Notes: generated by a model not told the origin, from the sequence alone. 64,000 nucleotides of DNA from Anodontia alba (GCA_964016985.1 OZ024828.1:89272399-89336398); one strand, 5' to 3'; positions 34,717 through 45,808 are shown, numbered from the stretch's first letter. Translations and numbers: made by a program.

Positions 34717-35024
34717 ACTCTCAGTGCTTTGGTTTTTCTGAATCCTGTTTGTATAGTAATGCTTATCATTATTGCAATACCTGTTGTGCAATAAAATATT
34801 GCTTACACCAATAATATCAGCTGTATATTCATTATGAACAGGTTTGTGGTCTGACTATGGCGTGAAGCTCATTATTATAATGTGACCGTTTAGTAGGCAA
34901 TACATTGAATGCTTCTAGCGCAAATTAAAGTCATGGTCGTTATGTTTCTTTTCTTTTTTTTTTTTTTCATTTTAAATAATTGCCTCCTTGTAAAGGAAAC
35001 TACTTTTGCCACGCGAAAACGTGT

Positions 35025-35229
35025 CATCGGGCATATGCGGACAGATTCATTGGATGCTACAGATTGTATGAATGGAAAGCAAAGGCCCGGATGCTACTTT
35101 GCGCATGCAAGGGACGGTCTTAATCCATTTATACCTAGCGTCCCATTAAAATGACATTGGCAAACAGTGTAGACCCAGATCAGACGCCGCTTAACGCGGC
35201 GTCTGATTAGGGTCTACACTGTTTGCAAT
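35025..35229. mobile_element. M/C composite hairpin element
   Basis: Starts with family M text (tcgggcatatgcggacagat, attggatgctacagattg), then ttaatccatttatacctagc and the C hairpin ggcaaacagtgtagacccag with core gacgccgcttaacgcggcgt (35159-35227). The open frame 34909-35154 over it is not a gene. Confidence 0.6.
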
Positions 35230-35494
35230 CACATTAGAAAGTTTCAATAATAAAAGCAACTATCACGATTTCTGTATAACATCCCTTTAACAATACAATG
35301 GACCCTTCCAAAGTTCATGACGGGAGAGTTTATTGAAAATATTCAGGAGTAAATGGGTTAATCAACGCATCTTGCGCATATTCGAAAGCACTTTTTCACT
35401 TGACGCGGCCCAGCGGAAGATTAAGGTAGTTTATAATTTGCAAAACATTAGAGAACATTTGAAAATGTAATTAAACCCTGAAAGTGCTAATAAC

Positions 35495-35681
35495 ATGTAC
35501 AGCAGACGACACTTTGAAATGCACTTTTTAAATTATTTTTCAGAGAAAATAAGACCTGACATGTCATGTTTATCGTCTGCTTAGATTCACAAGTAATGTT
35601 AAGCCTTAATGTCTCTGAAAATGCGAATCATTCGGGTTTAGAATGTCGGCCACCATAAATGCTTAGCGCTTTAAGGGTTAA
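35495..35681. mobile_element. Family K MITE, diverged
   Basis: gtacagcagacgacactttg, tttcagagaaaataagacct and tagcgctttaagggtt. The central hairpin is eroded. Confidence 0.5.
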
Positions 35682-35724
35682 AACTTAAGGAAATGAAAAC
35701 TGCATTGGGTGTGACAGTGAATAA

Positions 35725-35940
35725 CATTAACCCTAGTCCTGCCGAACCCGGATATGTCCTGCCTTTGCAAACAGTGTAGATCCAGATCAGGTGGCTTCTG
35801 AAGAAGCCAACTGATCTGGATCTGCACTGTTTGCCATTCAGTATTTGAATTTGTAAAAACAACCTGGATCAAGTAATTTGATTGGCTGAAAATTAGACGC
35901 AGGCGTGGCATCTTAATTTATTCAGCAGGACAAGGGTTAA
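35725..35940 (+). mobile_element. Family B MITE, full copy
   Basis: attaaccctagtcctgccga and ttcagcaggacaagggttaa as ends. Core gcaaacagtgtagatccaga / tctggatctgcactgtttgc around ggcttctgaagaagcc at 35768-35834. Internal cttgattggctgaaaatta is shared with the other B copies. Confidence 0.82.
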
Positions 35941-36039
35941 GTATCTGCAAACACTTATGCATTTATACTTCATTGAACTTAGGTCTCAATACGAATAAAA
36001 CATAATTGTTTGCTGCACATAAAGCACCGACCTTGCTAT

Positions 36040-36043
36040 GCTG

Positions 36044-36077
<34 letters not shown>
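36040..36077 (+). repeat. Poly(A) tract
   Basis: About 35 A without a recognisable retroelement in front of it. Confidence 0.9.
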
Positions 36078-36079
<2 letters not shown>

Positions 36080-36107
36080 AACACCTAATAGTCTTATACT
36101 TATATTT

Positions 36108-36465
36108 CAGTCGCACTCGAACACCGATGGCTCGTTTATCACGGCTGATTCGAACTCGATTTTGAGTCCCTACGAAATTCTTCCGATAGCTCAAGATAAC
36201 TAATATTTAGGGATTTTGGGGGGAATTTTCTTAATTTATCATGAAATTGTATGTTGTGTATTCATTAGAATCGCCTCATCGAGGTGATTCTAATGAGTAC
36301 ACTAAAGATACCATTTTTTGTATAGAAGATAAAAAATAGTTCCCTAAATTATCCCCATTTGCCTTTTGACCTGGTGTTATGATTAACCCTCAGTGGCTCG
36401 AACTACCCATGTCTCGAACAAATTACCATGGTCCCAGAGATGTTGAGCCAATGAAGTTCGACTGT
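36108..36465 (-). mobile_element. Family F MITE
   Basis: cagtcgcactcgaacaccga to gccaatgaagttcgactgt. Core attagaatcgcctcatcgag / gtgattctaatgag at about 36265-36300. Confidence 0.8.
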
Positions 36466-36714
36466 TTATTCAATTTGAGCTCACACAAATTAAAGTTAAC
36501 TTACATGTGGGAACAGCAAAAACCTAGATAAGCCTGCGCTTCCGCATAAGACGCTGTTTGCTCACACAACATTTCAAATTAAACCTTAAAGCTCTAATCT
36601 ACAGTAGATGGCCTTTTGATTTTATTGTTTTTAGTTTTCAGAGAAATTTTTATAGCACTTGAAAATGTTGTTTATGGACACATAGACAACATTAATACAT
36701 GTACGTTTGGTTAA

Positions 36715-36895
36715 CGCAATGGTATATTCTTACCGTGCAATGGACAAATTCAGCAGACGACAAACTGAGATATTTCTTATTTTTTCTTTTGCATGCAGTG
36801 TCAAATCCTATGTTGTTAGAAAAATGAGTAAATGTATTTCAAAATGTTGTCAGCTGCAATTTTTACCCAGGATGCAAAGTGTTAAAGAAAATGTA
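36715..36895. mobile_element. Family K MITE, diverged
   Basis: caaattcagcagacgacaaa, gcatgcagtgtcaaatccta, and right end ttacccaggatgcaaagtgt. Confidence 0.55.
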
Positions 36896-37548
36896 TAAAA
36901 TACATTGATTTTGTTTCAGACTACAGAATACCTTATTTATATCTGTTTTCAGTCAATAAAATTTCTGAAAGTCTTCGCGATTTCCTTTAGTTCTAGTTAA
37001 TGAAGCCGATAAAATATCAATAAAATCCACGCTGTAAACAATACCACTCGATCGGTTGATGAACCGTTGGATAGCATACACCAGTACCCTACCGTTTTTG
37101 CCTTAAATCTTCGTACACCTTAGCTTCCTATATAAGTTCTAATTGAGGCTTTATGGCCTAGTCAGTCCCTACAGTGTGGTTGTTTCCACTTATATCTGAT
37201 GTTTTTGCCACAGCCAAGCCATAAACAGACTTTCTAAACCCCGGACATTAATTCCTGTAGTTTCTTAAATCTTTGTTCAGGCTGACAGGCGTGGTGGGCG
37301 AAGCGTGCTTACCAAGTAATGCTTACTTTCCATGGACGCCTGATTACACCATATTTATTTTAGGTTCATGACTGTCTGTCTGAACTTTCCTTATTTTGCC
37401 TTTGTGTCCATCGACTTTATGATTTTCTGATTTTGGTATGTGAACCTCAGACTTCTTACCTTAGGAACGCACTTTTTCTGCCCAGATGTGTCTCAGAAAC
37501 TGATGAGTAGCAAAAAGTGTATATCTTGATCAGATGCGTTCTGTGACG
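36896..37548. other. No recognised feature
   Basis: Short decayed C-type text (cagatgcgttctgtgacgtc) just before the E copy; otherwise nothing. Confidence 0.4.
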
Positions 37549-37810
37549 TCTATATAATTTTGACCCCCTTAAACCCCACTTTTATATAGTAAAACTGGAG
37601 TTTACAGGGGTATACATTATTTTTTCTTGTTTTGCTAAAAACATAGATTGAGGGTTCTCGTTAGAACCGCCTCGAGGCGGTTCTAACGAGTACCCATAAT
37701 CTATGTTTTGAGCATGAATATGAAAAATATCAGATTTTTTTTTATCTGAAATTTTACCTTTTTTGGTTGTACAGTTTTTAATATATTTGAATAGGCGTGT
37801 TTTCGTAATG
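37549..37810 (+). mobile_element. Family E MITE, 5'-truncated
   Basis: Starts inside at tctatataattttgaccccc and ends aataggcgtgttttcgtaat followed by g. The core has no loop at all: ccgcctcgaggcgg. Confidence 0.82.
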
Positions 37811-37916
37811 TAAAAGGATTTCCACTGTTTGCTCTGGGCGTTCGGGTATTTAGGGTAATTACTGTAATAAAGTTCGTTATTGAAAAAACTTAAATCAATA
37901 CTAATTCGAATATAAT

Positions 37917-38090
37917 TAACCTTTACCACTCTGTTGGTGAATTCATCGGACGATAAATTTTTTTCAGCGGACGGTGACTTGATTTTTTTTTATTTCTTAT
38001 TTTTCCCAGAAAATAGGATTTGACATTTCATGCAAAATATCTCCAAAGGAATATCAAATCTTATTTTCTAAAAATAAATGGGAAAATGTT
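37917..38090. mobile_element. Family K MITE
   Basis: ttaacctttaccactctgtt, ttcttatttttcccagaaaa, atttcatgcaaaatatctcc and ttattttctaaaaat. Confidence 0.6.
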
Positions 38091-38625
38091 TCAAGATGTC
38101 GTCGCGGCACTCGAAGCATCAAGCCAGGCTGTTAGCACATTCTTCGGACATATTCGAAAAACCAAGGCCATTTTTTCGCGTTTGATCAGGTCCTTAACTG
38201 TTCATTGATATACCAGTACTTTTACAGCAGCGCTTGCAGCGATACTGTTAGATGACGTCATGGATACTTGATCAGATTGCACGGGTTAATCTTCGCTTTC
38301 TCTGTCAACATTTTTTCCGTGGAACAACTCAATGAGAGTAGACGAGGTAGCTATTAGAAGCCTCAGAGTTAGAAGCAGACAAAACATAAATTGAGGCTTT
38401 AATGTCATAACTAATAAATAAAAGAAAATACGTATTGTTTAGTGTACTTAGATGAATAGGAAACTTTTTTTTTTTTTGATCGAAAAACATTGTGCCAAGA
38501 TTTAAATCTTTTTTAGCTGCAGTGAATAATTTTGATTTTTTGTACAGGATAAGGTCTGTAGTGTATGCTTAATGCCTGAAAAATCTGTAAACAAAAACGT
38601 CAATGGCAAAGACCATATGGGCCAT

Positions 38626-38840
38626 GTCTTCGGGCATATGCGGACAGAGAAGGCCCAGATCAGACTGCGCATCCGCGCAGTCTGATCAGGGCCTTCGCTG
38701 TCCGCAAACAGAATCATTGGATACTACAGAATGTTTATATAGATAGCAAATGCCCGGATGAGATTTTGCGCATGCGTGGGATGAACCTGAAACGGCGCAT
38801 TTCGCACATGCTCGAAGACCCATTTGCGCATGGCGCGGCT
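38626..38840. mobile_element. Family M hairpin element
   Basis: cgggcatatgcggacagaga, then a perfect stem gatcagactgcgc / gcgcagtctgatc at about 38659-38689, gccttcgctgtccgcaaaca, and a tail with attttgcgcatgcgtgggat. Confidence 0.68.
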
Positions 38841-39756
38841 CATTGAAAGTTAATTACAACTAAAATACCGGACTTAAAGGGTAATGTCAAAAGCAGTGTC
38901 AAAGAACATCTTCTGCGTAAAATTTTTTACCATTTCTTTCCAGTTATCAATTATTAGTTGACAATAACTCAGCGTAACCTTTTTTTCCACAAGAAATAAT
39001 AACTATCATATCATAAATGATAATAAGAAACTAACATTCTCCAAATAAATATAGTGTTTGCAAAATATGAACTTTTCCGGAAAACTAAAGGATAACATGA
39101 AACCAATTTTCTAGAAAAACAAAACTTCTGTAAAAGTGGAATATCTACCTGCTTTAAAATGAATTATTCTCCACCTTAGAATCAACAGGAAACTTACAGG
39201 TATGTATAACTAGATATATGTGGATGTTTACTATTTTATAAAGATAATTGTTGGTACATATAAAATATACCGGCCCTCTCGTTACCTTGGGTTTTATTCG
39301 ATGACTGGGTCTTCCTTAAAGCGACAGTGATATGAAACTTACTATAGAAAAAAAAAGTTTTATGTCCCACTTCTTCAATTTGTTTTTGTTTCACAACTGT
39401 GAGTTTGACAGCCCTTCCTAGCAAAATGAGATGAAGCTGTTCACCACTAGAACTGCTTTCGACGTCGTACTAACAACAGACACGCTTTAGCCTCCAAATG
39501 ACGGTTTTGGCCCAAACGAATGGTCAAGAACATGTTTTCTATTTTATTCTCCATCATACCGCATATGCCATCATACGACATATGCTATTGGCCGTCCTAG
39601 TCTCTCGCTTTTGGGGTTGGGCTACCTTTTGATAAATCCAGCAAAACTTAATGAAAACCGTGTATAAGTTCAAAACATTGTTATTTTTTTGTTTGTTTGT
39701 TTTTTACTCTGGGGCTTTTAGTCGGGGGTAACCGAAATAAAATTAAAACTACTAGA
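38841..39756. other. No recognised gene
   Basis: Unique-looking AT-rich sequence upstream of the sushi exon. No convincing upstream exon or signal-peptide ORF was found. Confidence 0.4.
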
Positions 39757-39980
39757 CTTCTTAACCCATGTCCTGCTGAACCCCGATATACTCTGCCTTT
39801 GCAAACAGTGCAGATCCCAGATCAGTTGGCTTCTGTCTGAAGAAGCCAACTGATCTGGATCTGCACTGTTTGTCATCAAGTTTGTGAATTTATAGCAGCA
39901 ATTCAGATCAAGCAATCTGACTGGCTGAAAATTAAAAGTGGGTGTGGCATCTTAATTTATTCAGCAGGACAAAGATTAAG
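39757..39980 (+). mobile_element. Family B MITE
   Basis: cttaacccatgtcctgctga to ttcagcaggacaaagattaa. Core like 35725 but with a four-base apex insertion (cttctgtctgaagaag). Confidence 0.8.
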
Positions 39981-40009
39981 CGGGTGTATCTGTGTCATAA
40001 ACTACGCAA

Positions 40010-40208
40010 GGCATTGCTGGGTTAAGATTCACCAGACGACATTTCAAAATAGTTTTCTCATTTTCCCAGAAAACAGGATTCGACAGTTCATGCAAATTGT
40101 CTCCTCTCCAAAGGAGACAGCTTGGATGAAATGACAAAGCCTTATTTCTGGGGGAAATATATCATCAATTTGTCGTCTGCTGAATTTGCCCAGAAAATGA
40201 TAATGGTT
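40010..40208. mobile_element. Family K MITE
   Basis: caccagacgacatttcaaaa, hairpin catgcaaattgtctcctctc / caaaggagacagcttggatg, then aatttgtcgtctgctgaatt and gcccagaaaatgataatgg. It ends about 70 bp before the sushi exon. Confidence 0.7.
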
Positions 40209-40287
40209 AAAAAAAGTTAGAACCAGCCTTCTTTAGTAAGCTGATAAGCAATAAAAATACTAAAATATATTTCAGGGCTTTTAAACT

Positions 40288-40501
40288 ATGGCTTGTGCGA
40301 CGCCGACGACCATCACTGGTGGGACCCTTGTGACGTCAGGACCGTACGCCGACGGTGACATTGCGGTGTTTCAATGTCTCACTGATTATGTAATGCGCGG
40401 TACTGCTTACATCACATGTACTACTGGCACGTGGAGCACATCACCAACCTGTGTGCAGTCAACCACTAACACAGTCACGGTGAATAACAGTACACAGTAT
40501 A
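40288..40501 (+). CDS. Exon: sushi/CCP domain of a predicted membrane protein
   Basis: The 71 residues contain one sushi (complement control protein) module: Cys at 3, 30, 44 and 55, Tyr20, Gly38 and Trp49, with TWSTSPTC as the usual domain end. These extracellular modules bind proteins or glycans and pair Cys 1-3 and 2-4. A Thr-rich stalk follows, with NNST giving two overlapping N-glycosylation sequons. A good acceptor (atatatttcag, ending 40275) precedes it, and a GTAAGT donor begins at 40502, leaving one base of a split codon. In this frame a TAA sits at 40282-40284, between acceptor and ATG, so this exon cannot continue an upstream coding exon as it stands. The ATG has A at -3 and G at +4, but MACATPTTI is not a signal peptide. 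Either it is the first coding exon or the gene is broken here. Confidence 0.68.
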
Positions 40502-40564
40502 GTAAGTTTCCTCTTAGTCGGTGAAGATCCACAGCTTGTGATGAGCCCAGTGAAATTTTAATTC

Positions 40565-40808
40565 AGGGCCCAGTTGTTCAAAACTAATGATGTCTTTAGT
40601 TAACGTATCGTTAAAACTTTGTTCATTAAATATATGGCATTATGATAACATTTTTGCTGAAAAAATGTGAGTAGCTTTTGCATTTGCAAAAGCTACTCAC
40701 ATTTTTCAGCAAAAATATCTGTGAATTAGATATTGTGCTCACTAGAACTGTTAACATTTTGACCACTAACGGGTTCGTTAAGATAAAGATGCTTTGAACA
40801 ACCGGGCC
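40565..40808. mobile_element. Family J MITE, intronic
   Basis: gggcccagttgttcaaaact to gctttgaacaaccgggcct. Perfect core tttgctgaaaaaatgtgagt / actcacatttttcagcaaa around agcttttgcatttgcaaaag. Confidence 0.8.
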
Positions 40809-41042
40809 TACATTTTTAACGTACTACAATAAATACAAAAGGAGGTTATAATTGCATGAAACGATCTGTATTATTAAAGTCAGTAAATTTATCCTACATG
40901 TCTTTTTTTCAAACCTAGAAATTGGACAGACAAAAATGCAACAACAGCAGGACTAAGGACGTCATGCATACTGTGAATCTTAAGTCTGATGCGGGGTCTG
41001 AGAAGGACTTTCGCTCTACGCTTACGTAATTATTGAGTACTG

Positions 41043-41046
<4 letters not shown>

Positions 41047-41086
<40 letters not shown>

Positions 41087-41103
41087 GGTACTGTACACAT
41101 ACT

Positions 41104-41200
<97 letters not shown>
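41047..41200. repeat. Compound (TC)n ... (CA)n(CT)n microsatellite
   Basis: (TC)n at 41047-41082, then attaggtactgtacacatac, (CA)n at 41106-41140 and (CT)n at 41141-41200. Confidence 0.95.
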
Positions 41201-41201
<1 letters not shown>

Positions 41202-41562
41202 ACAGACCCATATGGTCATTTCGAGGCTCATATCTTTTACTTCATATTTCATTTTTTTTTCGTGTCCATATTGAAAGATTAATTAAATAGTAACAAACCC
41301 GTTATTTGTCAGTGTTAACCTTTGTTTTAAAGTATGTCTCACGCAACATTTGGACATCTAAATTTACATACTCGGCAATATCACGACCTAAAATATGACA
41401 TAGATTGCAAATATCATTGTGGAATATTGTTTAAGAAGATCATTTGAAGTACGAACAACTATAACACCCATTGTAAGAAAAACAACGAAATTTACAACCA
41501 GGTCAGACAATTTAGTCATATAGTCCTGGTGACCTGTCCTATGTTTTACAATATCTAATATA

Positions 41563-42848
41563 CGAGGGTAGTTCAATAAGTTCGTAGAACTCGGTATTTT
41601 TCTATACAATTCAAGATTTCTTTTTTCATTTTTGTGCAGTGTAAACCTTTATCAGTTGAATGATAACAGCCGTTCAGTCAACACGTACATTTTTTGCTCT
41701 TACTTTTTGATTGAAAACCTATACCCATAGGCAAAAATGGAAAGTCAGAATATAAAGTTCAAGGCAGTCATAGAGTTCCTCGCTAAGGAGGTTGCAAAGG
41801 CCAAAGAAATCCATCGGCGCATGGCTGATGTGTATGGTGATAGTAGCCTAAAGTATTCCACAGTGGCAAAGTGGTCAGCAGAATTTAAACGTGGGCGAGA
41901 CTCCTTCGAAGATGACCCAAGGCCAGGTCGCCCTGCTGATGTCATCAGCCAGGAGATGATCGACCGTTTTGAGAGACTTGTGATAAACAATCGCCGAATC
42001 AAAGTTGCCGAACTTGCTTCAGAATGTGGTATTTCTAATGGAAGTGTTTACACTATAATCCATGAACATTTAGGCATGTCAAAAGTATCTGCCAGGTGGG
42101 TACCCAGAAACCAGAACATGCAAGATCGTCAGCAAAGGGTGGAGTCAAGTCAAGAACTTCTGAAAGTGTACAATGCCAGTCCAGAAGACTTTCACACTCG
42201 TCTTGTAACAGGAGATGATACTTGGCTTCACCACTGGGACCCAGATACTAAAAAAGATTCCATGCAATGGAAGCACCCTGGCTCACCCCCACCTAAGAAA
42301 TTTCGTATCCAACCATCAGCCAGCTAGGTAATGGCCACGATGTTTTGGGACTCCAAAGGGATTATATTGATAGATTACAAGCCTGCTGGTACTTCAATTA
42401 CAGGAGAATACTATGCCAATGTCATTAAACAATAAAGGGTTGCTGTTAAAGAAAAACGAAGGTGAAAGCTAGCTGCTGGAGTCCTTCTTTTGCATGATAA
42501 TGCCCCTGTGCACAAGTCCAGAGTTGCACAAGCGGCTATTCGTGAGTGCAAGTTCTAGCAGCTAAATCACCCGCCAGACAGTCCAGACCTGGCCCCAAGT
42601 GATTATTATCTGTATCGAAATGTGAAGTACCACTTACGTGGAACGATATTTCGGGACAATGATGAGCTACAGAGGCTTGGTTTGAGGACCAAATAGACGA
42701 CTTTTATTTCAAAGGCATAGACTGCTTAAAAGAAAAGTGGGCCAAATGCATTGAAGTAAAGGGGGTTGATATTGAAAAATAATGTTGAAACCATCTTCCA
42801 ATCTGTGAGTTAAACCCCAAGTTCTACGAACTTATTGAACTCCCCTCG
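41563..42848 (+). mobile_element. Mariner transposon 2, in the sushi-TM gene intron
   Basis: Left end cgagggtagttcaataagtt and right end aacttattgaactcccctcg are inverted repeats over about 28 bases with one or two mismatches. TA lies on both sides (41561-41562, 42849-42850). Different mariner subfamily from copy 1: the inverted repeats and protein differ. Confidence 0.93.
41737..42782 (+). pseudogene. Mariner transposase, D,D34D triad kept but interrupted (copy 2)
   Basis: One frame runs from MESQNIKFKAVIEFLAKEVA through the N-terminal helix-turn-helix region (VAELASECGISNGSVYTII) into the catalytic domain. Catalytic Asp codons are visible at 42214-42216 (TGDDTW), 42496-42498 (LLHDNAP) and 42601-42603 (LAPSDYYL); the last two are 34 residues apart, the D,D34D of mariner. 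Four stops interrupt this same frame: TAG 42325, TAA 42433, TGA 42463 and TAG 42556. A frameshift near 42670 leads to the C-terminal piece ...DDFYFKGIDCLKEKWAKC and a final TAA at 42780-42782. Point-mutation decay rather than deletion. Relic only. Confidence 0.92.
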
Positions 42849-43163
42849 TACAGTGCCATGATGAAATTCAATTCCTCTGTTCCTCTGTTTTCTTGATATT
42901 GCATAAATATGAGCTAAAGATGCCCCTCCCACGGCTTCCCATTCCCATGATCCCATCCCGATAGTTTCCAAGTACTTCAGCTGCAGTTTCTCTTCGTTCA
43001 GCTTTCGGTGAAATTTTATTTCATGTGGTCATTACACGTCACGAACACCTTTTTCGCTGTCCTTAAGAGGTTTGTTTTCGTAATTGTGGTATTTCCTGAG
43101 GTATCTACACATGTTTCTGATGTACTTCAAGACGTTTCCAGTTTTATATATGTACAACTATAA

Positions 43164-43368
43164 TAAAAACTTCAATAACTCGAACACCGATGACTCGTTT
43201 ACCTTGGCTCTTTCGAACATGTTTCTGAGTCTCTAGGAAATTCTTCGGTAGCTCAAGAAAGCAAATTAGGTATATTCTGGGTAAATTTCTTATATCTATT
43301 TATTTCTCCATTTTTTTTTATTTTATTTTGTTTTATTTTTTTATTTTTTTTTTTTTTATTTTTTTTTT

Positions 43369-43450
<82 letters not shown>

Positions 43451-43645
43451 CAAAACGTATGTTGTGTGTACTCATTAATATTGCTTCATCGATTCTAATG
43501 AGTACACACAAAAATATATGAGTACACAAAACATCCGATTGTCTCCTGACCTGGCGCTATGATTAACCATCAGTGGCTCGAACTATCCATGTCACGAACA
43601 AATTTCCTGGTCCTAAAGATATTCGAGCCTTTGAAGTTCGACTGT
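43164..43645 (-). mobile_element. Family F MITE with expanded (TA)n
   Basis: aacttcaataactcgaacac to gagcctttgaagttcgactg. The usual 340-bp body is enlarged by a T-rich stretch and a (TA)n run at 43373-43447. Core remnant tactcattaatattgcttca / tcgattctaatgagtacaca. Confidence 0.75.
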
Positions 43646-43774
43646 ATGTAATACGTTCAAAGTCCACAGAAGCATATCCGTGTCATGATAAGTGCGCCTT
43701 TACGTAAGTTTATTATAATTATATTTAGTTTTGGATTTTTGTGGGGTTTTCAATATTTTAATTGTATCTTGTAG

Positions 43775-43874
43775 GTTTTCCAGACTGGTTAGTATATGTG
43801 ATAGCGCTGCTCTGTGGAATCATTGCTCTTGCTGTTCTTACGTGTATGTTGGTTTGCTGTTTACAGCTTCTCGG
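43775..43874 (+). CDS. Exon: transmembrane helix of the sushi-containing gene
   Basis: Acceptor ...attgtatcttgtag ends at 43774; donor GTGAGT begins at 43875. The exon starts with two bases that complete a Ser codon with the last base of the sushi exon, so the phases match exactly. It encodes FPDW, then a hydrophobic span of about 25 residues (LVYVIALLCGIIALAVLTCM, then LVCCLQLL), clearly a single membrane-spanning helix, with juxtamembrane Cys residues suited to palmitoylation. It ends with two bases (GG) of a Gly codon completed by the next exon. No domain family beyond the helix is recognisable. Joining to 40288-40501 rests on phase and order only; extra exons of matching phase in the intron are possible. 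Confidence 0.68.
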
Positions 43875-43882
43875 GTGAGTCA

Positions 43883-44161
43883 CATCACGAAAACACGCCT
43901 TTACAGTTTTGACCCCTTAAAGCCCGCTTTTGTTCAGTAAAACTGGGGTTTACAGGGGTATCCATTAATTTTCTTAATTCTGCTCAAAAACAAAGATTGT
44001 GGGCACTCGTTAGAACCGCGTCACCGAGGCGGTTCTAACAAGTACACACAATCTGTGTTTTGAACAGAAATATGGAAACTACCAGAATTTTTCATCTGAA
44101 AGTTTTCATTTTTTTGGTGGTAAACTTCTCAATATATTTGAATAGGCGTGTTTTCGTAATG
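43883..44161 (+). mobile_element. Family E MITE, 2 bp after a splice donor
   Basis: catcacgaaaacacgccttt to aataggcgtgttttcgtaat followed by g. Its first base lies two bases beyond the GTGAGT of the transmembrane exon. Core has two mispairs (ccgcgtcaccgaggcgg, ...aacaagtac). Confidence 0.87.
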
Positions 44162-44184
44162 ATATCACTTTAACATCATAGAAA

Positions 44185-44186
<2 letters not shown>

Positions 44187-44227
<41 letters not shown>
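44187..44227 (+). repeat. Poly(A) tract
   Basis: About 40 A, intronic. Confidence 0.9.
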
Positions 44228-44231
<4 letters not shown>

Positions 44232-44251
44232 AAATTTAGTTTTGAGGATTT

Positions 44252-44350
44252 TATCGATGTGTAAACACCGGTGAATTACTTAAAAATTAATAAAGCCTTA
44301 AGGGCTTTATATTACGTTTGTGAGTGATTCACCGGCGTTTACACATCGAT
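44252..44350. repeat. 99-bp inverted repeat
   Basis: atcgatgtgtaaacaccggt / gccggcg-type end gcgtttacacatcgat, about 24-base arms, and an inner ataaagccttaagggcttta palindrome. Intronic MITE-like element. Confidence 0.7.
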
Positions 44351-44351
44351 T

Positions 44352-44548
44352 AATCAACCCATTTATGCTGAATGGATTCTTCTACAAGCAGTCTTTGGAC
44401 CGGTCAATTTCCAATATAAGAGATATCTGGTTAGTTTTTATTATTTCCTTGTTTTATAGAAATTTCTGTATTTAATGCAAACATTGCAGACCCTGATCAG
44501 ACGCCGCGTTCTGCGGCGTCTGATCTGGGTCTACAATGTTTGCCAATT
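44352..44548. mobile_element. Family C MITE
   Basis: tttatgctgaatggattctt at the left; body with accggtcaatttccaatata and tctggttagtttttatta. Core hairpin gcagaccctgatcagacgcc with gcggcgtctgatctgggtct at about 44485-44532. Confidence 0.75.
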
Positions 44549-45097
44549 TATGGGACGCTAGGTGTAGATGAGTGAAATCATTTAAAATAAAACCTATATG
44601 AGCCCATCTCGGTCAAGTTTACCATGAAAACATATGTCGAATAGTATATTTTAGAAAGTTGTGCAACAAAAGTTCAAAGAATATTGCTTAGTTGATTTGT
44701 CGAAGTATAAACGCCGTTCTGAATTCGTTCTCGGTCAGTCAAATTGTGCTTACTTAGTGCGATATGTTCTGTAAAAAATGATTCTCTGGAAATAAAGCAC
44801 AGACAAAGGCTGTTAACCTTGAATCACTGACTATTAAATCAGAAGACTTGCTTTTACTTTTAAGTAACTGGTAAATTAACAATAATCATTGGTTTATCAG
44901 GTAAGGCCGTGCCGATTTCCGGTCTACTTACGGTCCGTTTCAAATAATAATTTTACTTTGTGAAGTAAATGATGAGATGGCTTGAACATTTTTATTTGCA
45001 AAAATTGAAAAAAAAATATATTAGCATAAAAGTTGGTTTCAACAATGTAAAACATAGCATTGAAGACGTCTAGGAAGAGCCACAATCACAGAACACA
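44549..45097. other. No recognised feature
   Basis: Intronic, AT-rich, unique-looking. Confidence 0.4.
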
Positions 45098-45420
45098 ATC
45101 TCGAACTCGCTTATTTCGAATTACCGTTTATCTCGAAGTGAAAATCTGGTCCCTATTTTAACATGAAACTATCACAACAGGTAACAAAATAATGTGGAAA
45201 AGAGGAGAAATTGCTCCTAAAGAGCAATTTCTCCTCTTTTCCACATTATTTTATATATATATTTCTAACTTCAGGAGTCAAATTACACATTCATTTGTTA
45301 AATGTGATTGTTCAATTTATTGTTTTCCTCACTCTCTCAACACTGATATGTCGAGGTACGGATATCTCGAAGTATTTCAGTGAGTCCCTTGGAATTCGAG
45401 ATAACGAGAGTCGACTGTAC
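45098..45420 (+). mobile_element. Family G MITE (pogo-like), 5' end eroded
   Basis: tctcgaactcgcttatttcg to cgagataacgagagtcgact then gta. Core perfect hairpin aatgtggaaaagaggagaaa / tttctcctcttttccacatt around ttgctcctaaagagcaa. Sister copy 53481-53802. Confidence 0.8.
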
Positions 45421-45527
45421 TTCTTCTCTGCCAAATGCATTATCGCGGTCGTAGCATTTTTACAGCTTGATTATTAGAACCAGGTTATAAGAAATAATTT
45501 GGGCCACAGTATGAGAAAAGGACCCTT

Positions 45528-45778
45528 TGCGCATATGCAGACAACAAAGGCCCTCGAACAGCAAAGGCCCTCAGACAGCAAAGACCTTGAACAGTTTGCG
45601 CTTACACGGACGGTAAAGAACCTGAACAGACTGCGCATTTGCGCAGTCTGTTCAGGTCCTTTGTTGCCCGCTTATAGAGTCACTAGATATTGTAGAACAT
45701 ATTGTTGAACAGAGAAGACCTAGTTAAACAGCATATGCACAGGTTTAACTAGATCTCCGCTATTCGCATATGAGATAA
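45528..45778. mobile_element. Family M hairpin elements
   Basis: gcgcatatgcagacaacaaa with two aaggccctc repeats, then the perfect stem cctgaacagactgcgc / gcgcagtctgttcagg at about 45621-45656. A second hairpin, gacctagttaaac / gtttaactagatct, is at 45717-45763 next to cgcatatgag. It ends about 30 bp before the next exon. Confidence 0.65.
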
Positions 45779-45808
45779 TGGCTGTAAAACATATTGTGAA
45801 CATTCTAG

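Noticed and set aside
34909..35154. 81-residue plus-strand ORF with a hydrophobic start resembling a signal peptide
   Set aside because: The hydrophobic part is a T-run and the rest is M/C hairpin repeat sequence found elsewhere in the window.
35671..35911. Minus-strand ORFs over 35.7-35.9 kb
   Set aside because: They lie entirely within a family B MITE; the same peptide text recurs at 39718-39915.
40915..41290. Arg-Glu and Ser-Leu repeat open frames
   Set aside because: They are translations of the compound TC/CA/CT microsatellite.
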